Shown: one piece after another, positions 27,428-36,125 of the stretch
How positions within the stretch are numbered: position 1 is the first letter of the stretch
How the letters are laid out: each line of letters begins with the position of its first letter
Assembly: GCA_963669155.1 (NCBI GenBank)
Contig: OZ022588.1
Coordinates: 8,582,733 to 8,646,732 of the forward strand
From: Arbacia lixula
Lineage: Eukaryota > Echinodermata > Echinoidea > Arbacioida > Arbaciidae
Direction of reading: 5' to 3'
Length of the DNA: 64,000 bases
The notes under the pieces: generated by a model
Seen by the model: only the letters and a program-made list of their open reading frames with translations
What the model was told of the DNA's origin: nothing
Database searches by the model: none
Position numbers and translations under genes: made by a program

Positions 27428-30400
27428 CTCTACTACTACTGCTACTACCACTTCTACTACTACCACCACAACTGCAACTACTATTTCTATTAGTACAAGT
27501 GTGAGTGGACGTTTCCATAGATTTCTGATGTGACATCCAAAGTGTACCATCTCATTCTTTTTTTTTTAAAAATATAATAATCCTTTTTTCATTATAGATA
27601 CCTTCACAGTAATAAGTCTTTGATATTCATTTGTTTTTCTTTCTATTCAAAGTACTGATATGTTAATGCACTTTATGTCAGATAACATAATCAAAAAGAC
27701 TTAACAAGCACTGATTTAATTTCTCATTCTTTTTCTTTAATTACAGCAACGCATTCATCGCGAAACCTTGCTTCATGATAAACAGACGAAACGCCAAGGT
27801 AATCAATCACTTGATGATTTGTAATACATAATTTTTCTTTTGGGATCATACATTTTTATTCCGAGTTTTCTTCACTTTGATCGTGAGTTTCAATGCCAAA
27901 AGAGATATGAAATTCCTCTTTTGAATTGATGTGCATTTTTTCTTTTCATTTGCCAGAATATAAATATTTGGGGGTATGGATTGATTGACATCGCAATTTG
28001 TATGACCACATGGCCAGAGGTCAGATTTGCAGGTGTGAGTGTTCACTCTTGCACATGTTATCTACATAAGAGCCTGTAATATTGCTACTGGTTCTCTACC
28101 TGTATATTCCAATCCCTGTAGCAGAGACGCACATACTGGAGTCGAGTATGGAGTCGCAAGAGCCTATTCCACCCTCTGCGTCGGCCACGTCTGTAGGGCA
28201 GCAGATGCCAGTGAAGACCTCATCCCCTGCAGGCCCCGGAAGGAGCAGCGGTATCCCACCACACCCTCAAGACCCCACTCCAGCGGACCCGCTAGCGAAG
28301 GAGGAGCTGATTCGGCGGATCCAGGAGGGCTACGGGCAGGCCGCCGGGGGCCAGACGCCGGCCGCTCAGCAGGAGCTGGCCCGCATGCAGGACCAGCTCC
28401 GACAGAAACAGCTCCTGGAGGAGCGGGAGCGCCAGGAGCGGGAGAATTACCTCCAGCAACAGCTCGAGAAGGAGAAGGCCAAGAGCGATGAGAAGGCAAG
28501 GACAAGTCTGATTGACCATTGTGTGTTTTTTTTTTTCTTAAGATCAATTTTGTTAGTCGTTCAGAAACAATAAATCAAAATAAACATACAAAGCTTGGTC
28601 ATTACTCAATTACTGTCAAATGCAGGCCAAAAAAATGCAGTCACAACCAAAACGTAATGAAAAGAGTTACATGAACAGAAAGAGTATATTGCCATTTACT
28701 TTAAATATACTATATTTATGGTTTAGCTATCTGAACTAGAAATTAGTGGACCAAAATTTAAGTCTAGTACAAACTTAATTCACCATATGGAGATAAACTG
28801 TTAGTCATCAGAGGATTAAGGTTAAAGGCTTATTTTCTTGATTAAAAGGTTAACAAGCATTGAAATATTTTGAATGTTGCATTCAAACCAAGTAAAGCTA
28901 TAAAGATGCCAAGGCACGTTTCTCAATTTGGACTTAATGTAAAAAGTCATTTTTTGGTGATGCATACCTTGAATTAATTGTTTATGAAAAAAATGGTTTT
29001 ATTTGATGAAAGAATTTCAGTTGAATTGAACTATTTTTAAAATAAAATGTGTAAAGGAATTAATTAAATTCGTTTCAATTTCCTTGAATTGAAAAGGCTC
29101 GAGAGATGCAGCTGTTGGATATGCGGATGCGGGAAGAGCAGCGTAAGATTGACGAGCTGCGGCGAGAGGAGTTTCACCTGGAGCAGCTGGCTGCCTGGGA
29201 ACGGCAGAGGGAGGTCCACCTGCAGGAGAAGATGGAGCAGGAGCGGTTGTTCAGGGAGCAGGTGCAGAGGGAGCTGGCCCAGGAGGAGCAGCTCAGGGTG
29301 GAGCTCCTATTGCAGGAGCAGCTCCGTGCGGAGGAGATCCTCATCCAGGAGAAATTGCTGAGACAGCAGGAGATTCTGAGGCAGGAGAAGGAGAAGCAGC
29401 AGATTCGAAGGCAGGAAGAGGCGATAAGACAGAAGCATTTGGAGGAGCAGCAAATACGCATGCAGGAAGAGGCGATAAGACAGAAGCATTTGGAGGAGCA
29501 GCAAATACGCATGCAGGAAGAGGCGATAAGACAGAAGCAAATGGAGGAGCAGCAAATACGCATGCAGGAAGAGGCGATAAGACAGAAGCAAATGGAGGAG
29601 CAGCAAATACGCATGCAGGAAGAGGCGTTAAGACAGAAGCATTTGGAGGAGCAGCAAATACGCATGCAGGAAGAGGCGTTAAGACAGAAGCATTTGGAGG
29701 AGCAGCAAATACGCATGCAGGAAGAGGCGTTAAGACAGAAGCATTTGGAGGAGCAGCAAATTCGCATGCAGGAAGAGGCGATAAGACAGAAGCAAATGGA
29801 GGAGCAGCAAATACGCATGCAGGAAGAGGCGATAAGACAGAAGCAAATGGAGGAGCAGCAAATACGCATGCAGGAAGAGGCGTTAAGAGAGAAGCATTTG
29901 GAGGAGCAGCAAATACGCATGCAGGAAGAAGCAATAAGACAGAAGGAGGCTGAGGAGCAGGAAATCCGTATCCGTGAGAACTTACTGAGGCAGAAGCAAG
30001 CTGAAGAGCAGTCTCGCATGATCGAGCAGGAATTAATGGTAGCACAACAGCTGCAGAAGAAGGCTTTCCACGTCTTGGGTGGCCCACTACCTGAGAAGCA
30101 TCCTGGGAGAGTCCATGAGAAAGGGAGGCAACGGGAGCAGGAGATTGAGAAGGAACGCCTGCGGATGGCAGCAGCTGCCAAAAAGGCCGCTTCCTTGCGG
30201 AGTACAGGCAGCCAGAACTCTGCACAGTCTGGTCCAGAGGAGGGCAAAGGTCGGAATGACTCGCGCAAACACGAGACTCGCAAAAGAGGAGAAGGGTCGA
30301 CCAGGGTTAACTCTCGTAGCAGCCAGAGGACAAGTGCAGACCGCAGAAGAGGTGGCGGGCCGGGACAGTCGGTGTCTCACTCCAGGAGCCGCAGCAGTAG

Positions 30401-30650
30401 CAGGACCCGGAGCCACAGTTCCACGCGGAGGACAGAGTCCAGAGGGTCCAAGGAGGGGAGAGAGGAGCGCAGGAGCTCTCAGGGAAAAGGACAAGTCTCC
30501 ATATCGCCAGTGCCTCCAGCCAATCAGGGCTCCTCGTCCCTCCAGTTTGAGCCTGTCAGTGACCACGAGTCTCTGGAGGGAGACATCAGTGATGGAGAGT
30601 TCTTTGATCTCGAAGAAGGTTTCGATGTGGTGGATGAAGTCAGCGGCTAG
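3641..30650 (+). CDS. Matrin-type zinc-finger protein, CIZ1/ZNF318/ZNF638-like (10 coding exons)
   Basis: Predicted nuclear nucleic-acid-binding protein of 1,694 residues. Coding exons: 3641-4031, 4777-4838, 13094-14842, 15758-15847, 16697-17298, 25450-25538, 26831-26952, 27747-27798, 28122-28495, 29097-30650; all phases match and total 5,085 nt. Visible order: P/G/Q-rich N-terminus (1-130); SR-rich region with Arg-Asp-Ser-Thr repeats (about 367-442); C2H2 finger C753/C756/H769/H775; matrin/U1-type finger C1007/C1010/H1024/H1030 preceded by the typical GMEFILPVTGFF lead-in; charged helix with twelve 17-residue repeats (about 1279-1480); RS-rich stretch; acidic C-terminus. The second finger with its lead-in resembles the C-terminal matrin finger of CIZ1, and also those of ZNF318 and ZNF638. 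CIZ1 acts in DNA replication and nuclear-matrix attachment; that this protein does the same is inference. The start ATG has a good context (CACCATGA). Nine of ten exons use canonical GT donors; exon 9 uses GC. Confidence 0.85.
4032..4776. other. Intron 1 with a palindromic MITE
   Basis: Intron between GTAAGC and TTTTTTCACAG. It contains one copy (about 4110-4243) of a palindromic MITE family with ends TTTGCAAAGAAAT/ATTTCTTTGCAAA. A fragment occurs in the next intron and a fuller copy at 41941-42138. Confidence 0.6.
4777..4838 (+). CDS. Exon 2 of the matrin-finger gene
   Basis: A 62-base exon between TTCACAG and GTGAGA encoding PANVTPGWKVGLQFAANQDNK. A second AG three bases on (exon start 4780) would drop one Ala; phase allows both. 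The join to exon 3 is phase 0. Confidence 0.7.
9664..10092. mobile_element. MITE, family A (AAAGGGATAGTTCA ends)
   Basis: Terminal inverted repeats AAAGGGATAGTTCA and TGAACTATCCCTTT bound a 429-bp non-coding element. The inside contains a near-palindromic core around CTCCCATATGTTGTG and a GTGACGTCA motif. Related copies occur at about 35748, 39015, 45027, 45619, 48358 and 59559. It has no coding capacity, so it would depend on a transposase encoded elsewhere. Confidence 0.75.
11262..11515. repeat. 142-bp tandem duplication
   Basis: Two diverged copies start with AAGAAGCAAAGA and end with CTGATCTGATCTTGCA, offset by about 142 bp. Confidence 0.65.
11625..11642. repeat. Poly-G run
   Basis: A guanine homopolymer of about 17-18 bases; its length is likely uncertain in the assembly. 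Confidence 0.8.
13094..14842 (+). CDS. Exon 3 of the matrin-finger gene (SR/RDST-rich, 583 codons)
   Basis: Phase-0 exon between TTCCACAG and GTAAGT. It encodes a charged region with WESAIESLESLHKKLHG (likely a helical motif), an Arg-Ser/Ser-Pro-rich domain (SRSPRRSRSPRR-type), then about 19 tetrapeptide repeats of Arg-Asp-Ser-Thr, then Gln/Pro/Lys-rich sequence. SR-type domains are typical of nuclear-speckle and RNA-processing proteins. Long open frames on the opposite strand are shadows of the repeats. Confidence 0.85.
13740..13967. repeat. 12-bp coding minisatellite (Asp-Ser-Thr-Arg units)
   Basis: About 19 imperfect units of GGATAGTACCAG-type sequence, read as D-S-T-R. Variants give Ala, Ile, Asn or Cys at the variable positions. 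The 12-bp unit keeps the reading frame whatever the copy number, so length polymorphism would be tolerated. Confidence 0.9.
14843..15757. other. Intron 3, containing a MITE
   Basis: Intron between GTAAGT and TTCACAG. A family-C MITE occupies 15359-15695; nothing else is recognised. Confidence 0.65.
15359..15695. mobile_element. MITE, family C (CCCGTATTCACAATGG ends)
   Basis: The left end CCCGTATTCACAATGGTGG and the right end CCATCATTGTGAATACAGGC form imperfect inverted repeats about 337 bp apart. A related copy with part of its interior inverted lies at 51862-52153 just upstream of the receptor gene. Non-coding. Confidence 0.65.
15758..15847 (+). CDS. Exon 4: first half of C2H2 finger 1
   Basis: A 90-base phase-0 exon encoding TGPKFEPTGKGKAKDKFKC and then the TICTLVFSSQD part of the finger (C753, C756). 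The zinc histidines are on the next exon, so the intron cuts the finger in two. Confidence 0.8.
15848..16696. other. Intron 4
   Basis: Interrupts finger 1 between the two zinc-ligand pairs (GTAAGT...AACCAG). No recognised element inside. Confidence 0.6.
16697..17298 (+). CDS. Exon 5: second half of finger 1 and linker
   Basis: Begins LYTNHCMTKEHRERLQ, supplying H769 and H775 to give C-x2-C-x12-H-x5-H, the spacing of U1/matrin-type fingers. The rest is a Gly/Gln/Ser-rich linker with a possible helix LEGSFLEAYRQRMNMV. It ends in phase 2 at a GTAAGG donor. Confidence 0.8.
17848..17939. repeat. Small palindromic repeat (TTAACCCT...AGGGTTAA)
   Basis: Inverted ends GTTAACCCTCTGTG and CACACAAAGGGTTAA about 92 bp apart. 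Related sequence occurs near 32075-32160 and 41010-41115, suggesting a dispersed miniature element. Confidence 0.55.
18842..19111. repeat. 135-bp tandem duplication
   Basis: Two nearly identical copies starting GGCAAGGGGAGGCCTGAGAA, offset by 135 bp, so the duplication looks recent. Confidence 0.85.
20370..20520. repeat. Dispersed repeat, ACCATCAATGGTAAC type
   Basis: Contains short self-complementary blocks (TACCATTAATGGTA, ACCATCAATGGTAAC). Related sequences lie at about 32855-33010 and 46840-46975. Probably a non-autonomous element family. Confidence 0.5.
21370..22440. repeat. About 165-bp tandem array, six copies
   Basis: Diverged units share CAGGAAGTGCAGCAGGAAAC, CCTCCCAAGGAGAGG and CATGAACAATGCAGGAGTGT blocks, with the CCCAAGGAGAGG block recurring at about 21495, 21665, 21840, 22000, 22165 and 22330. 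Divergence between copies is substantial, so the array is not young. Confidence 0.8.
22640..24080. repeat. About 105-bp tandem array, 13 copies
   Basis: The block GATCATCCAGG/AATCATCCA recurs at 22705, 22810, 22915, 23011, 23115, 23215, 23320, 23424, 23532, 23668, 23772, 23877 and 23981, mostly 104-105 bp apart. On the minus strand several units stay open and read as a 35-residue repeat with cores such as LSLDPSSEDNAQSLDDQEG. Two-unit blocks (23281-23460 and 23629-23800) are near-identical, showing later block duplication. Confidence 0.85.
24310..24556. repeat. (TAC)n trinucleotide microsatellite
   Basis: About 80 units of TAC with TTC and TGC variants. All six frames stay open through it, giving artefactual poly-Tyr, poly-Thr, poly-Leu or poly-Val frames. 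Confidence 0.95.
25450..25538 (+). CDS. Exon 6 of the matrin-finger gene
   Basis: Acceptor TCTTATAG, donor GTACGT. Encodes RDGTLDEAEVDQYTPQYS and a short linker ending in ENEMF. The acidic lead-in resembles the segment before the C-terminal finger in CIZ1. Phase 2 in, phase 1 out. Confidence 0.75.
25682..26211. mobile_element. Inverted-repeat element (TTTAAAGA...TCTTTAAA)
   Basis: The left end TTTAAAGACAGCCAGTCCCT and the right end GGGACGGACAATCTTTAAA are imperfect inverted repeats about 530 bp apart. The interior is AT-rich and non-coding; probably a MITE. Confidence 0.55.
26360..26825. repeat. 50-bp CT-rich minisatellite next to a 3' splice site
   Basis: About nine units containing CTCTATCCCTCGCTCATGTC, AATCTCTCTTTCATTTAG and TCTCTATCTTTA, spaced by exactly 50 bp in the best-conserved part (26461, 26511, 26561). 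The array is pyrimidine-rich on the sense strand and runs into the polypyrimidine tract of exon 7. It creates a spurious Ser/Leu-rich open frame. Confidence 0.85.
26831..26952 (+). CDS. Exon 7: matrin/U1-type zinc finger 2
   Basis: A 122-base exon between CTCCTACAG and GTAAGT encoding GMEFILPVTGFFCKACSKFF and the rest of the finger to KHHTKCK. Zinc ligands fit C-x2-C-x13-H-x5-H (C1007, C1010, H1024, H1030). The hydrophobic lead-in is the signature of the matrin-type finger in CIZ1, ZNF318, ZNF638 and MATR3, which binds double-stranded nucleic acid. Confidence 0.85.
27038..27234. repeat. Dispersed repeat with CTCCCTGAT blocks (uninterrupted copy)
   Basis: Matches 40013-40318 closely (shared AAGCTG-CAAGTATCCCTGATT, AGACCAATATTACTGCATT, TCTCCCTGATTTCTGAT). 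This copy lacks the 111-bp insertion present in the other. Confidence 0.75.
27237..27486. repeat. (TAC)n trinucleotide microsatellite
   Basis: About 80 TAC units with TTC, TGC and ACC interruptions. It produces meaningless poly-Tyr, poly-Thr, poly-Ser and poly-Val frames. Confidence 0.95.
27747..27798 (+). CDS. Exon 8 of the matrin-finger gene
   Basis: A 52-base exon encoding QRIHRETLLHDKQTKRQ, a basic helix directly after finger 2. Acceptor TTACAG, donor GTAATC; phase 0 in, phase 1 out. Confidence 0.75.
27799..28121. other. Intron 8
   Basis: A 323-base intron; no recognised element. Confidence 0.6.
28122..28495 (+). CDS. Exon 9 of the matrin-finger gene, ending at a GC donor
   Basis: Acceptor CCTGTAG. 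Encodes a Ser/Pro-rich segment and then the start of a long charged helix (from ADPLAKEELIRRIQEG onward). It ends at GAGAAG|GCAAGG, a GC-AG-type donor. This is the only splice that joins exon 10 in phase 0 without adding low-complexity sequence. Confidence 0.75.
28496..29096. other. Intron 9 (GC-AG type)
   Basis: Begins GCAAGG and ends TTGAAAAG. AT-rich, with no recognised repeat. Confidence 0.6.
29097..30650 (+). CDS. Exon 10: charged helical repeats, RS tail and stop
   Basis: 517 codons plus TAG. Starts AREMQLLDMRMREEQRKIDE and continues as a Glu/Arg/Gln-rich helix with twelve 17-residue repeats (consensus EEQQIRMQEEAIRQKHL), then a basic helix, an RS-rich region (about 30290-30470) and an acidic tail rich in Asp/Glu. 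A 17-residue period does not match a heptad coiled coil, so a single long alpha-helix is possible. Long minus-strand frames here mirror the repeats. Confidence 0.85.
   Translation, partial: AREMQLLDMRMREEQRKIDELRREEFHLEQLAAWERQREVHLQEKMEQERLFREQVQRELAQEEQLRVELLLQEQLRAEEILIQEKLLRQQEILRQEKEKQQIRRQEEAIRQKHLEEQQIRMQEEAIRQKHLEEQQIRMQEEAIRQKQMEEQQIRMQEEAIRQKQMEEQQIRMQEEALRQKHLEEQQIRMQEEALRQKHLEEQQIRMQEEALRQKHLEEQQIRMQEEAIRQKQMEEQQIRMQEEAIRQKQMEEQQIRMQEEALREKHLEEQQIRMQEEAIRQKEAEEQEIRIRENLLRQKQAEEQSRMIEQELMVAQQLQKKAFHVLGGPLPEKHPGRVHEKGRQREQEIEKERLRMAAAAKKAASLRSTGSQNSAQSGPEEGKGRNDSRKHETRKRGEGSTRVNSRSSQRTSADRRRGGGPGQSVSHSRSRSSSRTRSHSSTRRTESRGSKEGREERRSSQGKGQVSISPVPPANQGSSSLQFEPVSDHESLEGDISDGEFFDLEEGFDVVDEVSG
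29400..29995. repeat. 51-bp coding tandem repeat, 12 units
   Basis: Eleven near-identical 51-bp units and one degenerate unit encode 17 residues each. Units end in KHL or KQM; the order (HL, HL, QM, QM, HL, HL, HL, QM, QM, HL) suggests block duplication with a five-unit (255-bp) period. Near identity at DNA level points to recent expansion or homogenisation. Confidence 0.9.
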
Positions 30651-31273
30651 GCCAGTATGCTCCATGATAACGTGTCACATGCAGACAGTTTCAATATATA
30701 TATATGATCGATGAAATCAGTACAACAAAGTGCGCCTCAGTATCTGGATTCATTTAATATCCTGGAATAGCTTGAAATATGCACATCTTAATGTATCCGT
30801 GTGGAAAGTTTCAACTTATGTGATCAATGGAATCACTACAACAAAGTGTTGAATAGCGTGAAATGTGCTTATCTCCCTGTATCAGTGTAGGTGGACTAGC
30901 ATACATGCATATGAATTCAAATTGTGACAAGGATAAAGAGTAAAGTTATTCCTGCTTTCATGACCAAAGGCCACTGCTTTGTTTTATAAGTGAGCAGTAC
31001 AATGTTGATCAGTCATTATGCTGAGTAAAAGGCACACGCAAACCCTGTTATAACAAGGGGATCGGGACCCACACTTTTTCCTTGCTTTAGCCGATTACTC
31101 GCCTTTCCACTACATGATCAAAACCTACCGAAACAAATGCACATATGAGACTACACAAACAATAATATATTTACCGCTTGTCCTGTAATCTTTTAATGGC
31201 TTTGCAAGCATTCTAAAGTGACTTCACTAGCTAACAATTCACTAAAATATCTAACAGCACAGTTGAAAATGTT

Positions 31274-31279
31274 AATAAA
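31274..31279 (+). terminator. Candidate poly(A) signal of the matrin-finger gene
   Basis: First AATAAA hexamer after the stop codon, 624 bp downstream. Placement is by motif only. Confidence 0.35.
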
Positions 31280-31687
31280 TGACACTTCCAACGTCTTCGT
31301 TTACCGACAAATGAAGCAGCGGGGAGGCTCAGTTATCTGGCCGCGCCTGCTGGAATGACCGTGTGTAAGCAATGAATGATCATTGAACGCAATCTTCATG
31401 TATCATGTATCATGTAATAATACCGCAATGATTGCAGTTAGCGAATCTTATAAGCTGTGTCCGCAAATTAGCCGTAAATCTTGTTCCTCGTGCGTCGCGC
31501 TCTGGTTAATTGCACCGCTCGTATGGCTATTAGCGGAACACGTTAAGGGTGGGGAGAAAGTCCAGCTGTTCAAAACATCGGAATATTAAGGCTTTTTTGG
31601 TGTTTATGATTTATGAAAGGGGTTTTTTGAGGCTCGCTGAAAACTTCATTACAGACGTGCAGCGGTAATAATAGCAGTATTATCACG

Positions 31688-32001
31688 ATTATGGTATATG
31701 AATGGGGCTTTTGTCCATATGCAAACATCGGGCTTAGCAGTAGCTTCCCCATAGCCCACTGCATGGATTGACTGTGCTCTTGGTGAAAAATTCTGCATGA
31801 AAGCAACATGTGCTTTGATGACGTTGTCATTTAATTGTGGTATGGTTTAATTATGGTATATGAATGGGGCTTTTGTCTATATGCAAACATCGGGCTTAGC
31901 AGTAGCTTCCCCATAGCCCACTGCATGGATTGACTGTGCTCTTGGTGAAAATTTCTGCATGAAAGCAACATGTGCTTTGACGACGTTGTCATTTAATTGT
32001 A
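31688..32001. repeat. 162-bp tandem duplication
   Basis: Two nearly identical copies start at 31688 and 31850 (ATTATGGTATATGAATGGGG) and both end in GACGTTGTCATTTAATTGT. Confidence 0.85.
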
Positions 32002-32426
32002 TTTTTTCGCTCACTTACCAAATTTGTGAAAGAGCAAACAAATTTGAGTTGCATGAAAGGCAAGGTTTATGTCTTAAACCCTTTGAGTGCTAGAAAAAAT
32101 GTATTTTCTGTGAAATTTGTGTGCATTTCTGGTGAAAAAAACACACACAAAGAATTAATTGCAGTCATGCATCAACATGTGAAAACAACCAAAGTTCATT
32201 CACTTGTATAATTTGGCCAAAGTAGAGAGCAATGATCATATGATGAAAGAAATGTTTCTTGTGATATTCGTTTGCACTCGACAATCCACTGAGACATAAA
32301 CTTTTCGTTTTTGTATTCCAACCATGGTCAGGCAACTTATAGGACTGTAATTTCATGTCTGTATGTGGATGTGATATTTGTCTAGTGCACTCTTTTTGTG
32401 CCTCTCCTGTAAGGGAAATTTTCAGA

Positions 32427-32640
32427 TGTGATTCATATGATAATAATTCTTCTTGTACGCACTTTCTTTCCCTGTTTTTTAATGAATTTTAAAAGAAGAC
32501 AATTGGATTGTGAACTCTATGAATGCAATTATTTTTAGAAGTGATTCATATGATTATGATTCTTCTTGTACGCACTTTGTTTCCCTGTTTTCATGAATTT
32601 TAAAAGTTCAGATAATTGGATTATGATCTTTATTAATGTA
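32427..32640. repeat. 114-bp tandem duplication
   Basis: The block GTGATTCATATGAT with TTCTTCTTGTACGCACTTT recurs about 114 bp apart with small changes. Confidence 0.7.
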
Positions 32641-33427
32641 CATGTACATATGTATAGTTAACTTTGTGCATTTCATGTTTGTGTTTTTGATCTCCAACTT
32701 TGTATTTTATTTCCAATTGAGGATGAGGGATGCTAAAAAGATGATACATACCCTTCTCTCTTAAAGGTAAAGGGTAGTCGTGAGTGGAAGTGTTTTGCCG
32801 TCATTACCAGGGTTCTGTTTAAGTTCAACAATTTCATAATTTTTAGATGATTCCTTCCCGGGCCATGTTGCATATAGATTTTCAATCATTGTAACTTTCC
32901 CATCAATGGTAACTACGACTGCAACAGCCAATGAGCTCTCATTATTACACCTGTCGTCATGATAGTGACCATGGAAGGTAAGTTACAATAATTAAGAACC
33001 TATATGCATCATGACCCTGGCATCCTGAAATCAAATGAGAATGTGACCCATGGTCAAGGCATAATGGCACTCCATTGATAATGGGTCTGTAGTCTTCACG
33101 ACTAACCCCTTACCTTCAATCCTTGTTTTTGAAATTCCATAACTGATGTGGTATTGTTATGTTTAAGGATAGTACTGTGTACATGTATTAGATTCAATCT
33201 TCAATAAAAGTTGATCCATTTGTGGTCAACAAGTGCTGTAGCCACATTATTTCGTAGCCTGCTTTTCTTTTTGATTCAGTGACCTTGGATGTTAATTGTG
33301 TGCATGATAGATTTGTGAATTATGATGTTTGACTTATGGGTGGTGCAGCTAATGAGGTCTCAGCATTGCAGCTGTTGTCATGGTAAATGATGAGTTAAAT
33401 TTTAAAAGCATGAAACGTTAGAGGATA

Positions 33428-33833
33428 ATATTTGTGTGTGTGTGTGTATGTGTGAGAGAGAGAGAGAGATGCGAAGAGAATATAACTGTGTGTGTATTAA
33501 TGTGTATGTATGTGAGAGAGAGAGAGAGAGGGATCAAGGGAGTACAGGTATGTGTATGAGAGAGAAAGACAGAGAGAGAGAGATGTAATGAGAGAGTGTG
33601 TGTGTGTATTCATGTTCATGTATGTGAGAGAGAGAGAGAGAGAGGGATCAAGAGAGTACATGTATGTGTATGAGAGAGAGAGAGTATGACTTTGTGTGTA
33701 TCAATGTTCATGTATGTGAGAGAGAGAGGGATCAAGAGAGTACATGAATGTGTATGAGAGAGAGAGAGTATGTCTTTGGGTGTAGTAATGTCTATGTATG
33801 TGTGAGAAGGAGGGATCAAAAGAGTATGTGTAT

Positions 33834-33888
<55 letters not shown>

Positions 33889-34064
33889 GTAATAAGAGAG
33901 TGTGTATTCATGTTCATGTATGTGATAGAGAGAGAGGGATCAAGAGAGTACATGTATGTGTATGAGAGAGAAAGAGAGAGAGAGAGAGATGTAATGAGAG
34001 TGTGTGTTAATGTTCATGTATGTGTATGAGAGAGGAATCAAGAGAGTACATGAATGTATGTATG

Positions 34065-34147
<83 letters not shown>

Positions 34148-34346
34148 GGGGTGGGGGTGGGGGAGAGCTGTTCAGGGAGTATGTGTACATGTACGCATAT
34201 GTGAGAGAGGGGTAAAGAAAAAAGAAAGTATGTGTATGTATGTGTGTATGAGCGAGAGGCAAGGATATGACTAAAGGTTGGTGTGTGTGTGTGTGTGTGT
34301 GTGTGTCTGTATGTCTGTGTAAAAGAGAGATATAGAGGTGAAGCAG

Positions 34347-34416
<70 letters not shown>

Positions 34417-34425
34417 TGTGAGAGA
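33428..34425. repeat. GA/GT compound microsatellite region
   Basis: Long pure (GA)n runs (33838-33887, 34069-34143, 34366-34412) and (GT)n runs (34280-34304, 34350-34365) alternate with a higher-order motif containing TTCATGTATGTG and GGGATCAAGAGAGTACATG. Frames through it are Arg-Glu or Ser-Leu repeats and not coding. Confidence 0.9.
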
Positions 34426-34586
34426 GGGAGAAAAATATTAATTTGATTCAGGATTACAAACAGTTCTACCACTTTGTAAAGCTACATGACTTGTAAAAGT
34501 AACATGAAAAGTAACATGAAAAGTACATGAAAAGTAACATCAACACATTCAACTCTTTGGTTCATGACTGAAATAATGCATTACTA

Positions 34587-35375
34587 TTTAACCCTATATA
34601 GCCCGGGCTATTTTGAAATCGCATAGCCCGGGGGGGGGGGGGGGGCAAAAACAGCCCCCCCCCCCCCCAAGATCTCGACCGTTGATCGCGTGATCGCGAC
34701 GAAAATTGGCACATACGTCACCGATGCCGTAATCTCCACAATTGAATTGTCAATTGCACCAAAATTATTCAAATTTATTTTTAACTAATTAATTATGCTA
34801 ATCAAATGCATAAAATTAATAATTTGGTTGTAAATCTTTAAATATAGCCCCAAAACTGCTAGATATCAATCCAGACTTTCTTCTTGGGATTATTATCAAA
34901 TTAGGATTTTAAAAAATGGCAATATCAAAGTTTTTCTTATGTATTTTTTTTTTAATTTCTTACGTATTTCTTTGTTTTTTCAATGTTATGTTTTTCATTG
35001 TTTTTTCGATGGAAACCGTTGGCAACACTATTTCAGTCATAAATAACATGAAATATATTGTTTTTCATCAGTAACAATAGAAATAATGATACCTTTATGA
35101 ATATTGGCTAGATACAGAATTTGCATCGGATTTGTACATGAAATCACGTTTTTGAGCAATTTTTGGTCTGACATGCACAAAATGTTACGTAACTTCGGAA
35201 CCGTGTACCCCCGCGTCGCAAATTTGGTCTTAAAAGTTGCGTGAGACTTGAAGGAAAATAGTCATGAAACATCGCGGCGCGATCTTTTCGCGTTAAAAAT
35301 TTATTGCGAAAAATGTCGAGGGGGGGGGGGGCTGTTTTTGCCCCCCCCCCCCCCCCCGGGCTAGATAGAGTTAAA
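34587..35375. mobile_element. Inverted-repeat element with G/C homopolymer ends
   Basis: Ends TTTAACCCTATATAGCCCGG and CCGGGCTAGATAGAGTTAAA are inverted repeats 789 bp apart. Next to each end a run of about 15-19 G and a run of about 15-19 C are separated by CAAAAACAG or its complement. The inside is AT-rich with GATCGCG-type motifs and is non-coding. A diverged fragment of the same family lies around 38785-38960. Confidence 0.65.
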
Positions 35376-35747
35376 CATACATTACCATCATGATTACTGG
35401 CAAGATTCTTTATTCGTTAAAGGTTAATCAATTCATATATACATGTAACTAGGGTACTTGTCTCATTCTCACTCATCCAGGTAGTAAATGATACACTTAT
35501 TATAATCATAAACCTGGCTTATAGTTATGTAATACATGTACATGTACTATTCTGCAAATTCATTTTGTTATGTATTTTAAAAAGAAATGGAAAATGAATA
35601 AATGATGGAATTCATCTCGACGTATACGTGTACATACGTCGGAGACTGCTGAATAAAACCACGTTTACATCAATATTTAAAGACTGATCAATGAATCTCA
35701 AAGTCAACGTATACGGGGACTCCCCTGTCATTGTAAACGAGAACCTT

Positions 35748-36125
35748 AAAGGGATCGTCCACCCTGAAATTAGTTTGGTTTCAATTAAAGCAAACACATG
35801 AAAGATATTAATAAAGGTTTGACGAAAATTCGTCAAAGGATTAAGTCACGATTATTTGACGTTTTGAGTTTGTGACATCACGTGCGAGATGCTCTCCCAT
35901 ATGTTGTGTACCTTTTTTCTTTAATGTTAAAAATGTAGATTTTTTCTCAAAAGGATATCAATCATTTTATCTGTGCATTTGATACGTCACTAGAAACACA
36001 CACATACACATAAAAAGAAAACTATTTCCTCCTCAAAAACAGAGAAAGAGCAATTTATGGGATCATATACACAACATATGGGAGAGCACCTCGCACGTAC
36101 GTGGCGTCACAAATTTGAAACTAAA
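35748..36125. mobile_element. MITE, family A, right end missing
   Basis: Starts AAAGGGATCGTCCACCCTGA and carries the internal CTCCCATATGTTGTGTACC and ATACACAACATATGGGAGAG arms, but the closing end is absent, so the copy is truncated. Confidence 0.65.

Larger units (their letters stand above)
26953..27746. other. Intron 7, with two (TAC)n tracts and a dispersed repeat
   Basis: A TAC run starts seven bases after the donor (26959-27032). A dispersed repeat with CTCCCTGAT blocks follows (27038-27234), then a longer TAC run (27237-27486). Confidence 0.7.

Noticed and set aside
29174..30283. Minus-strand 369-codon and 294-codon Cys/Ser-rich and Pro/Ala-rich frames
   Set aside because: Mirrors of the 51-bp coding repeats of exon 10; the repeat keeps every frame open.
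33616..34472. Arg-Glu and Ser-Leu repeat frames
   Set aside because: Translations of GA/GT microsatellites; no coding signal.
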